Part shown: one piece after another, positions 19,133-26,596 of the stretch
Numbering within the stretch: position 1 is the first letter of the stretch
Layout: each line of letters begins with the position of its first letter
Source: Herpetosiphonaceae bacterium
GTDB taxonomy: Bacteria; Chloroflexota; Chloroflexia; Chloroflexales; Kallotenuaceae
Assembly (NCBI GenBank): GCA_036374795.1
Contig: DASUTC010000347.1
Location: 124,001 to 188,000 of the forward strand
Direction: 5' to 3'
DNA: 64,000 nt
Notes under the pieces: generated by a model
What the model was told of the DNA's origin: nothing
What the model saw: the letters and a program-made list of their open reading frames with translations, nothing else
Database searches by the model: none
Program-made: the position numbers and the translations under genes

Positions 19133-21193
19133 ATGATCTTAAGTGCCGCCGAAATCGCCACCCTCTGGTGTCCGCCGACCGCCGACTTCGCCGATCGGGT
19201 CGAGCGGGTGATGGCCCAGTGGCTGCCGCCGCCCGCCAACGCCTTTATCGATCCCCACAATCCCCACCACCTCGCGATGGGGATGGGCGAGCGCAGCGAC
19301 GGGAGCTGGGCGCCGATCGGGATGCCCTACGATATGTTCCGCTTCATCGCCTGGATTACCGCGCCGATGGGCCGCGGCAAGTCGGTGATGCTGCTCAACT
19401 ATATGCAGGGGCTGCTCCGCGCCGGGGCCGGGTTTATGGGCCTGGACTGTAAAGCGAAAGATCTGGTCAACACGGCGCTGCCGATTATCCCCCTGGGCCG
19501 GGAAAAGGACGTCACGATCGTCAACCTGGACGGCTCGCGGATCACCGGCGAAGACCTGCGACCGGGCATGAACCTGCTCAGCCCCACGCTGGCGAAATCG
19601 CTCGGCCTCGACCCGTCGATGATGGCCTCGACCGTCCTCGACATCTTTCCGACGCTCGATCCGCGCTTCAACGAGGCCGTCGGCATCAAGCAGTTTGCCA
19701 ACTTCGGCATGCTGGCGCTGCTCGGCGGCGAGCCGCAGCCGACGTTGATGCACCTGATCCGCTTCTTCGGCGACGAGGACTACCGGGCGCAGGTGGTGGG
19801 GCGGCTGCCGGGCGCGTTCATCCAGGTCCAGGACTTCTGGGACCGCCGCTTCCCGGAGATGCCCCAGACCCAGCAGGCATCGCTGGCCTCGTTCGAGCGG
19901 CGGCTTGACCAGCTGATGTCGTTTCCCGAACTGCAGGCGATGCTGGTCGCGCCGTCGTGCAGCATCGACCTGCGCAAGCTGATGGATAGCAACGGCATCC
20001 TGCTGATGGGGGTGAGCGCCAGCCAGGGTCAGATCGCGTCGATCGCGATTACGCTGCTCCTCACTCAGCTGCGCCTGGCCGCGCTGTCGCGCACGAATGT
20101 CCCCGAAGCCCAGCGTCCCGACTGGCCGATCATCGTGGACGAGGTGCAGGTGATCGCCAACGACAACATCCCGCTCTTCAAGACGATGCTCAGCCAGTTT
20201 CGCTCGATGCGGATCGGCCAGGTGTATGTCCACCAGGGCCTGAGCCAGCTCGACGCCGAGGTGATGGGCGCGCTGGCCGATAACGCCGGGACGCGGGTGA
20301 TCCTGGGCTGCGAGGCCGACGACGCGAGCACCTATGCCAGCCTGTACCGGGCGCTGGGCCTGACCCAGACCGACTTTACCCAGATGGAAGTCCACCCGGT
20401 CCACAACTACGCGCTGCACCAGTATCTCAAGCTGGCCGGGCGCGGCAACCTGTTCAGCGCCGAGCCACTGCCCAAGCCGGAGCTGGTCCAGGAAGAGCCG
20501 CCGCCACGGGTGTACCGCAACTGGCGGACGCTGCTGGCGCCGGCGGCCAATAGCCGGGAGCGCGAGCTGGATGCCACGATCTTACGGTTTCATGAGCTGG
20601 CGAAGGTGCGCTGGGACGAGGCGGTGCAGCGGCTGGGCGCGGTCTGCATGCACAACCCGGCGGCCTTCGACGCCTTCTGCGCGCGGACCAAAGCCCACCG
20701 TCAGGCCCGGCGGCAGTTCATCCTGGATCATCCCGGCTGCGTGCGGATCGACCCGGAGCTGGAGGGGCAGGCAGCCATCCAGCAGCAGAAAGTCGACCGG
20801 ATTCGCATCCTCTCCGATCTGGGATCGGGCGTGCCGAAGCTAGAAACCGAGGCAATGGCGTTCGCGCTGCTGATGGCGTCGCGGGAGGCGAGCCAGGTGC
20901 GTAAAGAGCGGGCGGCGGCGGCGGAAGCCGCCAAGAAAGCCGCGAAGAAGGGTGGTGGGAACGCGCCGCCCCAACGTGTCGCGCCGGCCGGTCCGCTGGG
21001 CGCGCCGACGGCCGAGGAGCTGATGCAGCAGGACACCGTGGCAGCCCTCGCCGCGGAACGTGACCGGGCGACGCGGACCCAGCTGGACACGATTCCGACG
21101 CTCGACGAGCTGATGGCGGCGCGGGGCAAGCGGCGCGCGGCCGACGATCTGGTGGGCGGCTTTGAAGGCTTTGAACCGGACGTGGACGCCTAG
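19133..21193 (+). CDS. VirD4/TraG-like conjugation ATPase, 686 aa
   Basis: Cytoplasmic P-loop ATPase of the HerA/FtsK-VirD4 type. The Walker A motif APMGRGKS (about 77-84) deviates from GxxGxGKS at its first Gly. Walker B IIVDEVQVI (about 333-341) is typical of coupling proteins. The start LSAAEIATLWCPP matches the segment that precedes the ATPase core in fused relatives. There is no membrane helix; the preceding gene supplies those. The C-terminus (about 590-686) is charged and Lys/Ala-rich, perhaps a flexible partner-binding tail. AAGGAGA lies upstream of the ATG. The expected role is DNA or protein pumping at a type IV secretion-like channel, but no VirB4 or VirB6-type channel gene is visible, so the export target is unproven. 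Confidence 0.82.
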   Translation: MILSAAEIATLWCPPTADFADRVERVMAQWLPPPANAFIDPHNPHHLAMGMGERSDGSWAPIGMPYDMFRFIAWITAPMGRGKSVMLLNYMQGLLRAGAGFMGLDCKAKDLVNTALPIIPLGREKDVTIVNLDGSRITGEDLRPGMNLLSPTLAKSLGLDPSMMASTVLDIFPTLDPRFNEAVGIKQFANFGMLALLGGEPQPTLMHLIRFFGDEDYRAQVVGRLPGAFIQVQDFWDRRFPEMPQTQQASLASFERRLDQLMSFPELQAMLVAPSCSIDLRKLMDSNGILLMGVSASQGQIASIAITLLLTQLRLAALSRTNVPEAQRPDWPIIVDEVQVIANDNIPLFKTMLSQFRSMRIGQVYVHQGLSQLDAEVMGALADNAGTRVILGCEADDASTYASLYRALGLTQTDFTQMEVHPVHNYALHQYLKLAGRGNLFSAEPLPKPELVQEEPPPRVYRNWRTLLAPAANSRERELDATILRFHELAKVRWDEAVQRLGAVCMHNPAAFDAFCARTKAHRQARRQFILDHPGCVRIDPELEGQAAIQQQKVDRIRILSDLGSGVPKLETEAMAFALLMASREASQVRKERAAAAEAAKKAAKKGGGNAPPQRVAPAGPLGAPTAEELMQQDTVAALAAERDRATRTQLDTIPTLDELMAARGKRRAADDLVGGFEGFEPDVDA

Positions 21194-21241
21194 CCGGCGT
21201 CGCTCGCGTCCCACGTACCATATCTGAAAAGGACTCATTCC

Positions 21242-22270
21242 ATGACAGCGATTTTGCCGATTGAAGATCTGATTGGCCTGGGCGACGAGCGGGACATGGC
21301 GGTCCTGCGCGCGCTCGGACGGCTGGAGTTCATGGCCAGCCGGTGGCTCAAAGACCTGTTTTTTCCCAGGGTGGATCGGACGACGATGTTTCGCCGCCTG
21401 AGCCACCTGGTCAAGCTGGGCTTGATCTGGTACACCCAGACGGCGCATGCCGACATCGCGCCGGCCAGGACGGGGAGTCGGCAGCGCACGCTGAAGCTGC
21501 CCTACATCTACGGGCTGACGCCGGAAGGCAGGAATCTCCTCGACGCGCTGGATCTGGAACCCTACGCGCCGAGCCTGGCGGCGCTGCGGACGCGGGATCG
21601 CCGCGCGCCGGACGTGCCGAAAGCGCAGCTGGCCCACGATCTGCTGGCGGCGTCGTGGTGCGTGTCGATGATCGACGCGGCGCGGCGCTGCCCGATGGTC
21701 GACGCGATCTTCTGCCATGTCGAGTATGTGAGCGATCCCCGCCAGCGGATCGACGCGATCCTGGTGATTCGGTTCAACACGCAGCAGCGGACCCAGGCGC
21801 GATCCGGGTGGGACATTCCCTGGCATGACGGCTCGCCGGACGGTCCGCAGCATCAGACGGTGCGGCTGGCGCTGGAAGTGGACCGGGGCACCGAGCCGTT
21901 GAAGGTGCTGCTCGGCAAAGGCTTGATGTACCGGACGCTGACGGCGGAGCGGGTGTATCACCAGACCCTGGGCGGCCCCGTGCTGCCGGTGTTTCTGGTG
22001 CCGCCGGGCAAGCGGGCAGCACAGATCGCGCGGGAATGGCAGGATGCGTGGCCGGGCGGACCGGGCGTCATCTCGACGCCGAGCAAGGCGACCCATCCGG
22101 TGTATGGGGCGCTGTGGGGGGAGTATCTGACGTTGAAGGATGTACCGCCGCAGCGGGCGAATCTCCTGGGATCGCTGGTGGGGTCACCAGACGCCTGGGG
22201 GTCGCTGGTGGCGGCGTGGGTGCCGGAATTGCCGGAACGACTCACGCCGGCGCCCGTGACGGGTCGCTAA
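21242..22270 (+). CDS. Replication-relaxation-like winged-helix/nuclease-fold protein, 342 aa
   Basis: The N-terminus (about 15-65) is a winged helix with MASRWLKDLFFPRVDRTTMF followed by LSHLVKLGLIW, the pattern of the Replic_Relax family (PF13814) linked to plasmid replication and DNA relaxation. The C-terminal half carries RIDAILVIRF and, further on, LALEVDRGTEPLKVLLGK, arranged like a (P)D...(D/E)xD/K restriction-endonuclease fold common in that family. AAGGA lies before the ATG, and it follows the ATPase gene by 48 bases. It immediately precedes the iteron-like array at 22275, so action on that DNA is an attractive guess. Whether nuclease activity is retained cannot be told. Confidence 0.75.
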   Translation: MTAILPIEDLIGLGDERDMAVLRALGRLEFMASRWLKDLFFPRVDRTTMFRRLSHLVKLGLIWYTQTAHADIAPARTGSRQRTLKLPYIYGLTPEGRNLLDALDLEPYAPSLAALRTRDRRAPDVPKAQLAHDLLAASWCVSMIDAARRCPMVDAIFCHVEYVSDPRQRIDAILVIRFNTQQRTQARSGWDIPWHDGSPDGPQHQTVRLALEVDRGTEPLKVLLGKGLMYRTLTAERVYHQTLGGPVLPVFLVPPGKRAAQIAREWQDAWPGGPGVISTPSKATHPVYGALWGEYLTLKDVPPQRANLLGSLVGSPDAWGSLVAAWVPELPERLTPAPVTGR

Positions 22271-22274
22271 GTCA

Positions 22275-22385
22275 TGCGACAACCGACGCCACAACCGACG
22301 CCACAACCGCGCCATAACCGACGCGATAACCGACGCCATAACCGTGCAACAACCGCGCCATAACCGCGCCATAACCGCGCCACAG
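22275..22385 (+). repeat. Iteron-like array, nine AACCG units
   Basis: Nine direct repeats of 11-12 bases, consensus GCCAYAACCGAC or GCCATAACCGC, begin five bases after the stop of the replication-relaxation-like gene. The one-helical-turn period places every unit on the same DNA face, as in plasmid iterons or a multimeric protein-binding site. Confidence 0.8.
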
Positions 22386-22573
22386 ACGATGGGGTTTCGG
22401 CGCTCCCAGAGCGGAAAAACCGCCCGACATTATACGTGCATGCGGCCCCGATCACGAGTCCGATCCGCAGCTCGGATGGGCCAGTCCGGTTCCAAGGTCA
22501 GGACACGCATCCGGGCGATTCGCGCTGCTTCGGCGAGGCGGAGCCAGGCGACACAAGGCGGGGCAAGGTGAAG

Positions 22574-22660
22574 CCCTGCATCTGCCCTGCATCTGCCCTG
22601 CATCTGCCCTGCAATCTGCCCTGCATTGCATTGCTTCTGCATTGCTTTGCATTGCTGCTG
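22574..22660 (+). repeat. CCCTGCATCTG tandem array and TTGCATTGC array
   Basis: Five copies of CCCTGCA recur every 11-12 bases (22574-22626), followed by three TGCATTGC units to about 22660. Together with the AACCG array 200 bases upstream this makes a second helically phased repeat cluster. Confidence 0.75.
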
Positions 22661-23030
22661 CCCTGCGAGCCAGGTGGTGCTGTGACTGGGGACGCGCGCG
22701 ATCCCACTCCCAGGGGGACGCACGGAGCATCCGAGCGCCAGCGAGGGAGCGAGCGTGCTAGCCCCCGGTGCGAGCGCCGCAGTCCTGGGTCCGCGCCGCG
22801 CTGGGTGGAAGCGACCAGGCCATGTCGGCAGGATATGGCTGGAGCGGCTCGTCGGCGGGTGCGCAGGGGCACGTCGGCAGCGTACACCAGGTCGGCAGCC
22901 GCAGGCGGGCAGAATGGGACTAGGGACGCGCGCGTGCCAGGTGGCGATCGCCGAAGAGCAGATCGGCAGACCTGGCAGGTCAGCGAGTAGGAGCGCGTGC
23001 GTCCCTACCCTGGGCAGGCGTCGCAGGGGA

Positions 23031-23125
23031 TGTGACGGGTGAGATCCTTCGAGTATATTGACATAACTAAACAGGTGTCACATGGTGATCGGGAGCGGTC
23101 GAAACAGCCGCAGGCGAGATGTGAC
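23031..23125 (+). promoter_or_regulatory. Three TGTGAC boxes around a promoter-like sequence
   Basis: TGTGAC occurs at 23031-23036 and 23120-23125, and inverted (GTCACA) at 23077-23082, spaced 43-46 bases. TGTGAC at 23031 is 17 bases before TATATT at 23054-23059, and TTGACA is at 23058-23063. This could be the promoter and operator for the hydrolase gene at 23279, though the leader would be about 210 bases. Confidence 0.35.
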
Positions 23126-23278
23126 GGACCCGCCGCCGGGGACCAGGACGCCCCTCAGAGCGGCCAGGAACGGCGCAATCGAGCCGATCCACCAGGAACA
23201 CCGGAATCATAGCAGCACGGCCTCGATACGCGCCTCCAGCGGCACGTGCGGGCCCACAGTGCAGAAAGGGACGTCGTC

Positions 23279-23980
23279 ATGTCGGGCTTTCAAACACATC
23301 TGATCATTGGGGCGGTGGGCGGCCTGGGCCTTGCCCGCTGGCTGGACCATACCCAGGTGCTACCGCTGCCGAGCGGCGTCTGGCAGCTGGGCGCGCCGAT
23401 CATTCCGCTCGGCCTCACGGGCCTTGGGATCATCCTCGGCTCCGCGCTCTTAAACCTCTGGCCGGATCTGGACGAGCCAGGATCGTGGATGTCCCGCCGG
23501 TTGAAAGCGGCGGTGGCCCTGATTGCTGCGCCGCTGGTTGGCCTGGTCGGTTATGCCCTCGCCGCGCAGGGACGGCTACCGATGCGTCCCGAAGGTGCCG
23601 CCGTCGTGGGGCTCCTCCTCGGCGCCCTGCTCGTCGGGCCGCTGCTCGGCTGGTTGCTGCTCCGGCTGATTCGGATCGGCGCGGGCGGGCATCGCCGCCT
23701 GACGCACAGCCTCGTTCTTGGTGGCGTGCTGGCCGCGCTGGCGGTGGCGCTCTGGCGGAATGGACAGCCGATCTGGGCGCTCGTGCCGGCGGCGCTGGTC
23801 GGATCTCAGTGGCTGCATTTGTGTGGCGACCTCGTGACCGTGGCAGGCGTGCCCCTGCTGCACCCGATCAGCGCACGGGATTTCGGGTTGCCCAGACCGC
23901 TCGCCGTGGTCGGCGAACCCCTGATCACGGTCGTGGCCCTGCTCGTCGGCTCGTGGCTGCTCTGGGGCATGGCCGCATGA
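23279..23980 (+). CDS. YdjM-like membrane-bound metal-dependent hydrolase, 233 aa
   Basis: Integral membrane protein of the YdjM/DUF457 type, putative metal-dependent hydrolases. The sequence shows the family's spaced polar residues inside a hydrophobic protein: TH near residue 6, WPDLDEPGS near 63, GGHRRLTHSL near 140 and HLCGDLVTVAGV near 183. These His/Asp residues would form the metal site at the membrane face. At least five hydrophobic segments are evident. The frame is open to 23246, but ATG at 23279 has AGAAAGGG about ten bases upstream and gives the normal family N-terminus. In Escherichia coli ydjM is under LexA control; no LexA-type box is seen here. The substrate is unknown. The gene lies between the repeat-rich interval and a broken gene. 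Confidence 0.8.
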   Translation: MSGFQTHLIIGAVGGLGLARWLDHTQVLPLPSGVWQLGAPIIPLGLTGLGIILGSALLNLWPDLDEPGSWMSRRLKAAVALIAAPLVGLVGYALAAQGRLPMRPEGAAVVGLLLGALLVGPLLGWLLLRLIRIGAGGHRRLTHSLVLGGVLAALAVALWRNGQPIWALVPAALVGSQWLHLCGDLVTVAGVPLLHPISARDFGLPRPLAVVGEPLITVVALLVGSWLLWGMAA

Positions 23981-24429
23981 TCGACCAGGGCGCGCTGGGC
24001 CAGCGGAACGGTCGCTCGATCGGGATCACCCGGCTCACCGTGCTGGCAACCGCCGGTCACGACGCTGGGAATCCCCTCGGCGACCAGCTGCACGGCCTGT
24101 TCATCCTGGCACGGCAGGCGGACGAATCGCGTGGCGAGACCTCGGGTCTGCGCACGGACCGGCGCGCGTCTGGTGGTAGGTGCATGCGTCGGGGTGGATC
24201 GGGCGGCAGGAGCCACGGATGCGGAGCCGCGCCGTCCGTCAACGGCCACGCACTGGGGTGTGACCTGCCGTGAGGACCACGTCTCGCCATGCGGGATAGT
24301 GCGTCCTGATGCGGCAAATCGCGTGGCGAGACCTCGCGATCATGCTCGTTGAGACCTGCGGATTGGGGCTGGACCGGCGAGCGCAAACGCCGGGATGGAC
24401 GTTCGATCAGCGCCAGAAAGAAGGACACA
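23981..24429. other. Interval with a 20-bp direct repeat, no supported gene
   Basis: AATCGCGTGGCGAGACCTCG occurs at 24124-24143 and again at 24316-24335, 192 bases apart. A 98-codon frame overlapping the hydrolase stop (23977-24273) has biased, low-complexity composition and no recognisable features, so it is not called a gene. Confidence 0.5.
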
Positions 24430-25035
24430 ATGACCCTGACGTACGACGCATTTTGAACCTTGGCGGTCGATGATCCGCTGTCCCCGGTCCGGGGATCACG
24501 AGTTCCTTTGGGTGAGGATCGCGCGCTCGCCGAGCAGCTGCGTGCCCACATCGTCGCCCATGCCGATGTGGCGAGCGAGGTGGTGCTGCGCCCGCTCGTC
24601 GGCGTGGCGCTCCAGCTGCCGGAGTGGGCCAATGCAGCGGAGGTGGCGCGGGCGATCGATGCCGAACAGGTCACGGCCGGCTTTCTGGATTTTGGGGGCC
24701 GGTGCTGTGTCGCGGTGCCAGCCGCGGGGGAACACCTGGAGCAGACGGCGCATGCGGTGGCCAAGGTGCTGCATGGCCTGCTGGAGATCCACACGCCCTA
24801 CATTAACCGCTACGCAGATGCGTGTGACGAGCCGGAGCTGCGCGCCGTGGACGACGTGGCGGCGATCGAGGCGGTTTGCGAGCTGTTGTCGGCGAACAGC
24901 GCGCTGATCCGCCAGATTCAGGCGGTGCGCGCCCTCGCCCTCGCGCCGGAGCTGCGCGCGCTGCTCGACGAAAGCCTGCAGCTCGTGATGGACGAAATCC
25001 ACGCCAGGCGAACAACCGGGCGTGTCGCCACATAA
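24430..25035 (+). pseudogene. Unknown alpha-helical protein gene with an early in-frame TGA
   Basis: AAGAAGGA precedes ATG at 24430, which opens MTLTYDAF and then meets TGA at 24454. The same frame continues without interruption from 24457 to the stop at 25035 (about 190 codons). The continuation reads like a real soluble protein, with LPEWANAAEVARAIDAEQV, a short FLDFGGRCCVAVP strand and C-terminal helices. Either a nonsense mutation has inactivated the gene, or translation starts downstream at a TTG (24460 or 24508), neither of which has a good ribosome-binding site. No family is recognised. It lies upstream of the two hairpin repeats and the MSCD-domain genes on the same strand. Confidence 0.5.
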
Positions 25036-25040
25036 GGCAG

Positions 25041-25098
25041 ATGTCTGCACATGCTGATTCAGGGCATCACAATCACGCAAACCAGCATGTCCAGACAT
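25041..25098. repeat. 58-bp hairpin element, copy 1
   Basis: Arms ATGTCTGCACATGCTG (25041-25056) and CAGCATGTCCAGACAT (25083-25098) pair at 14 of 16 positions around a 26-base loop that includes TTCAGGGCATCACAA. Copy 2 begins 122 bases further on with the same loop. Confidence 0.75.
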
Positions 25099-25162
25099 GC
25101 CGTCCGCAGCCGACGCTACCAGGCCCTACGGCCTTCGACCGTGCGCACGGCAGGATACGGGG

Positions 25163-25220
25163 ATGTCTGAACATGCTGATTCAGGGCATCACAACCACGC
25201 AAACCAGCGTGTCGAGACAT
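25163..25220. repeat. 58-bp hairpin element, copy 2
   Basis: Arms ATGTCTGAACATGCTG (25163-25178) and CAGCGTGTCGAGACAT (25205-25220) flank a 26-base loop differing from copy 1 by a single base. One arm change (A to G) leaves a possible U-G pair, so the fold is retained as RNA. The elements sit between a damaged gene and the MSCD-domain operon. Confidence 0.75.
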
Positions 25221-25335
25221 CCGCCGCAGCAGATCGGCAGGCCCAGCTGACCGGTACGACCGATCCCGGTCCGAAGCCAACCGCGATCGCGGTCCGTCCG
25301 GTTCCGCCGTTTCGCTGACCGCGTGAGGGGGTGCG

Positions 25336-25445
25336 CATATACACCACCTGAACCGCACCGGCTTCAACGGCCTGTGTCGCTTCAATCGGCGCGGCGAGTT
25401 TAATGTGGCGTTTGGACGGTACACGACCACCAGGTACAGGCGCCA
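25336..25445 (+). pseudogene. Fragment of a Dam-type adenine-N6 DNA methyltransferase
   Basis: One frame reads HLNRTGFNGLCRFNRRGEF and then NVAFGRY, matching the strongly conserved Dam/D12-class segment LNRTxFNGLYRVNxxGxFNVPFGxY. The catalytic DPPY motif and the target-recognition parts are absent and there is no start codon, so only a short internal piece survives. It lies about 80 bases before the first MSCD-domain gene, which suggests that this operon was inserted into or recombined with a methylase gene. Confidence 0.6.
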
Positions 25446-25525
25446 TTTCAGTGCCTATGCCGCACTGCTTCGGCGGTGGCGAGGAATCTGGCTACCTGTG
25501 TCGAGATTACATGGAGCGGTACGTG

Positions 25526-26596
25526 ATGAGTTGCGACCAGAATCGAAAGACGTATGTTGCCGCGTTGACGAAGCATGGCGGACCGCTCGCCGATGCGCTT
25601 GGTGGCTCGGTGATCGCCCCGAAGGTGCTGGAGGCGGTGTTCAATGTGGCGCGCAATCAGCCGTTGCCCGACGATCCAGCAGAACGAGCGAGCCTGCTCG
25701 TGCAGGCCGAGAGCGCGACGCGCCTGTTGTTTGCACGGATGCGGCAGGCTGGGTTCACGCCACCAACCCATGCCGCGAACGGCCTCCCCCGGAAAGATGC
25801 CCAGCGTGGCTATGGAGCCATTCACCAGACGATTCGCGCGATCGAGCAGCGGCAGAACCTGCCGAAGCTGGCACATGCGATTCTGGAACAGCACACGCCT
25901 TCTGGAGCAGCACGGCATGTCCTCAAAACACTTCCACGGGTTGCCGCTATCACAGAAGCTGAGCGCTTGACCGATGAGGATCGTGATGCGTTGAGCGTGG
26001 CATGCGACTATCTGCTGCGCAGTGACAGTCCGGTGCCGATCCGCGCCTGGTCCGAGGCTCGGAACACGCCTGATTGGCAGATCGCCGCTCGTACCACAGC
26101 ACGCGCTATTTCCCTGCTTGCCGCCATGCCAAACGCCGTTTCCTCGACCACGTTTAAGGACGATCCCGGCGAGGTTCCAATCGGTGCCCGCTTGACCCTT
26201 TCCTGTGGCTGCGTTTGGGAGCGCACGGCTCGGGGACAGCGTGAAACGTCTGCGGCGTGGTTTCGGTTGCGCGAACGGTGCGATGGTAGATGTCCAAACG
26301 ACGCGCGGATCGGTGCTCGGCGATGGCTCCCGTCATCCGACAAAGATGCCCGCGTGCTTGGCCCGCAAACGTGGGAGGAGTGGGCGGTTAACAATGCCCA
26401 TTGCCTACCAAAGGATGTGTTCGACAAAGATGATATTGGTCGGCTGATGGGGATACCTGACGAGCCAGCTACCAGCGAAATGGCACACGTACGCCGTGTC
26501 GAGCGAGCGCTGGTGTTTGCTGGTCGCTTCGAGCTTGTTCGTGGTGGATGGAATCCCCGTTATCGGCTCCGACAGACGGATGAGGCAGGGGTATGA
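25526..26596 (+). CDS. MSCD-domain protein with C-terminal winged-helix-like segment, 356 aa
   Basis: The shortest of four window proteins sharing an N-terminal domain of about 120 residues: MSCDQNRKTY, then VLEAVFNVARNQP, RLLFARMRQAGFTPPTH and GLPRKDAQRGY. The middle has clustered cysteines (SCGCVW near 226 and RCDGRC near 252) that could bind zinc. The C-terminus (about 285-350) looks like a winged helix: a DIGRLMGIPD segment, then VRRVERALVFAGRFELVRGG and a YRLR wing. ATG at 25526 is chosen because it restores the shared MSCD start and has GGAG nine bases upstream, although the frame is open to 25403. Its stop overlaps the next start as ATGA, implying translational coupling. Function unknown; a DNA-binding member of the MSCD set is likely. 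GC is lower than in the conjugation genes. Confidence 0.8.
   Translation: MSCDQNRKTYVAALTKHGGPLADALGGSVIAPKVLEAVFNVARNQPLPDDPAERASLLVQAESATRLLFARMRQAGFTPPTHAANGLPRKDAQRGYGAIHQTIRAIEQRQNLPKLAHAILEQHTPSGAARHVLKTLPRVAAITEAERLTDEDRDALSVACDYLLRSDSPVPIRAWSEARNTPDWQIAARTTARAISLLAAMPNAVSSTTFKDDPGEVPIGARLTLSCGCVWERTARGQRETSAAWFRLRERCDGRCPNDARIGARRWLPSSDKDARVLGPQTWEEWAVNNAHCLPKDVFDKDDIGRLMGIPDEPATSEMAHVRRVERALVFAGRFELVRGGWNPRYRLRQTDEAGV

Larger units (their letters stand above)
22386..23278. other. Gene-free, repeat-rich interval; candidate origin
   Basis: No believable gene occurs here. Besides the two arrays annotated separately it contains GTCGGCAG three times (22824, 22873, 22891), GGGACGCGCGCG-like boxes near 22690 and 22920, and a related inverted copy (GCGCGTGCGTCCCTA) near 23005. 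Such clustering next to a replication-relaxation-like gene and a coupling-type ATPase is what oriV or oriT regions look like, but no nick-site consensus is recognised. Confidence 0.5.

Noticed and set aside
22436-22990. Plus-strand frame of 184 codons in the repeat-rich interval
   Set aside because: It simply translates the CCCTGCA and TGCATTGC arrays and has no protein-like features beyond them.
23977-24273. 98-codon gene overlapping the hydrolase stop by ATGA
   Set aside because: The translation is Gly/Arg/Ser-rich with no structure-like pattern and includes the non-coding direct repeat at 24124.
25041-25220. CRISPR array
   Set aside because: Only two copies of the repeat are present, separated by one unique stretch, and each copy is itself a long hairpin; no cas gene is visible.
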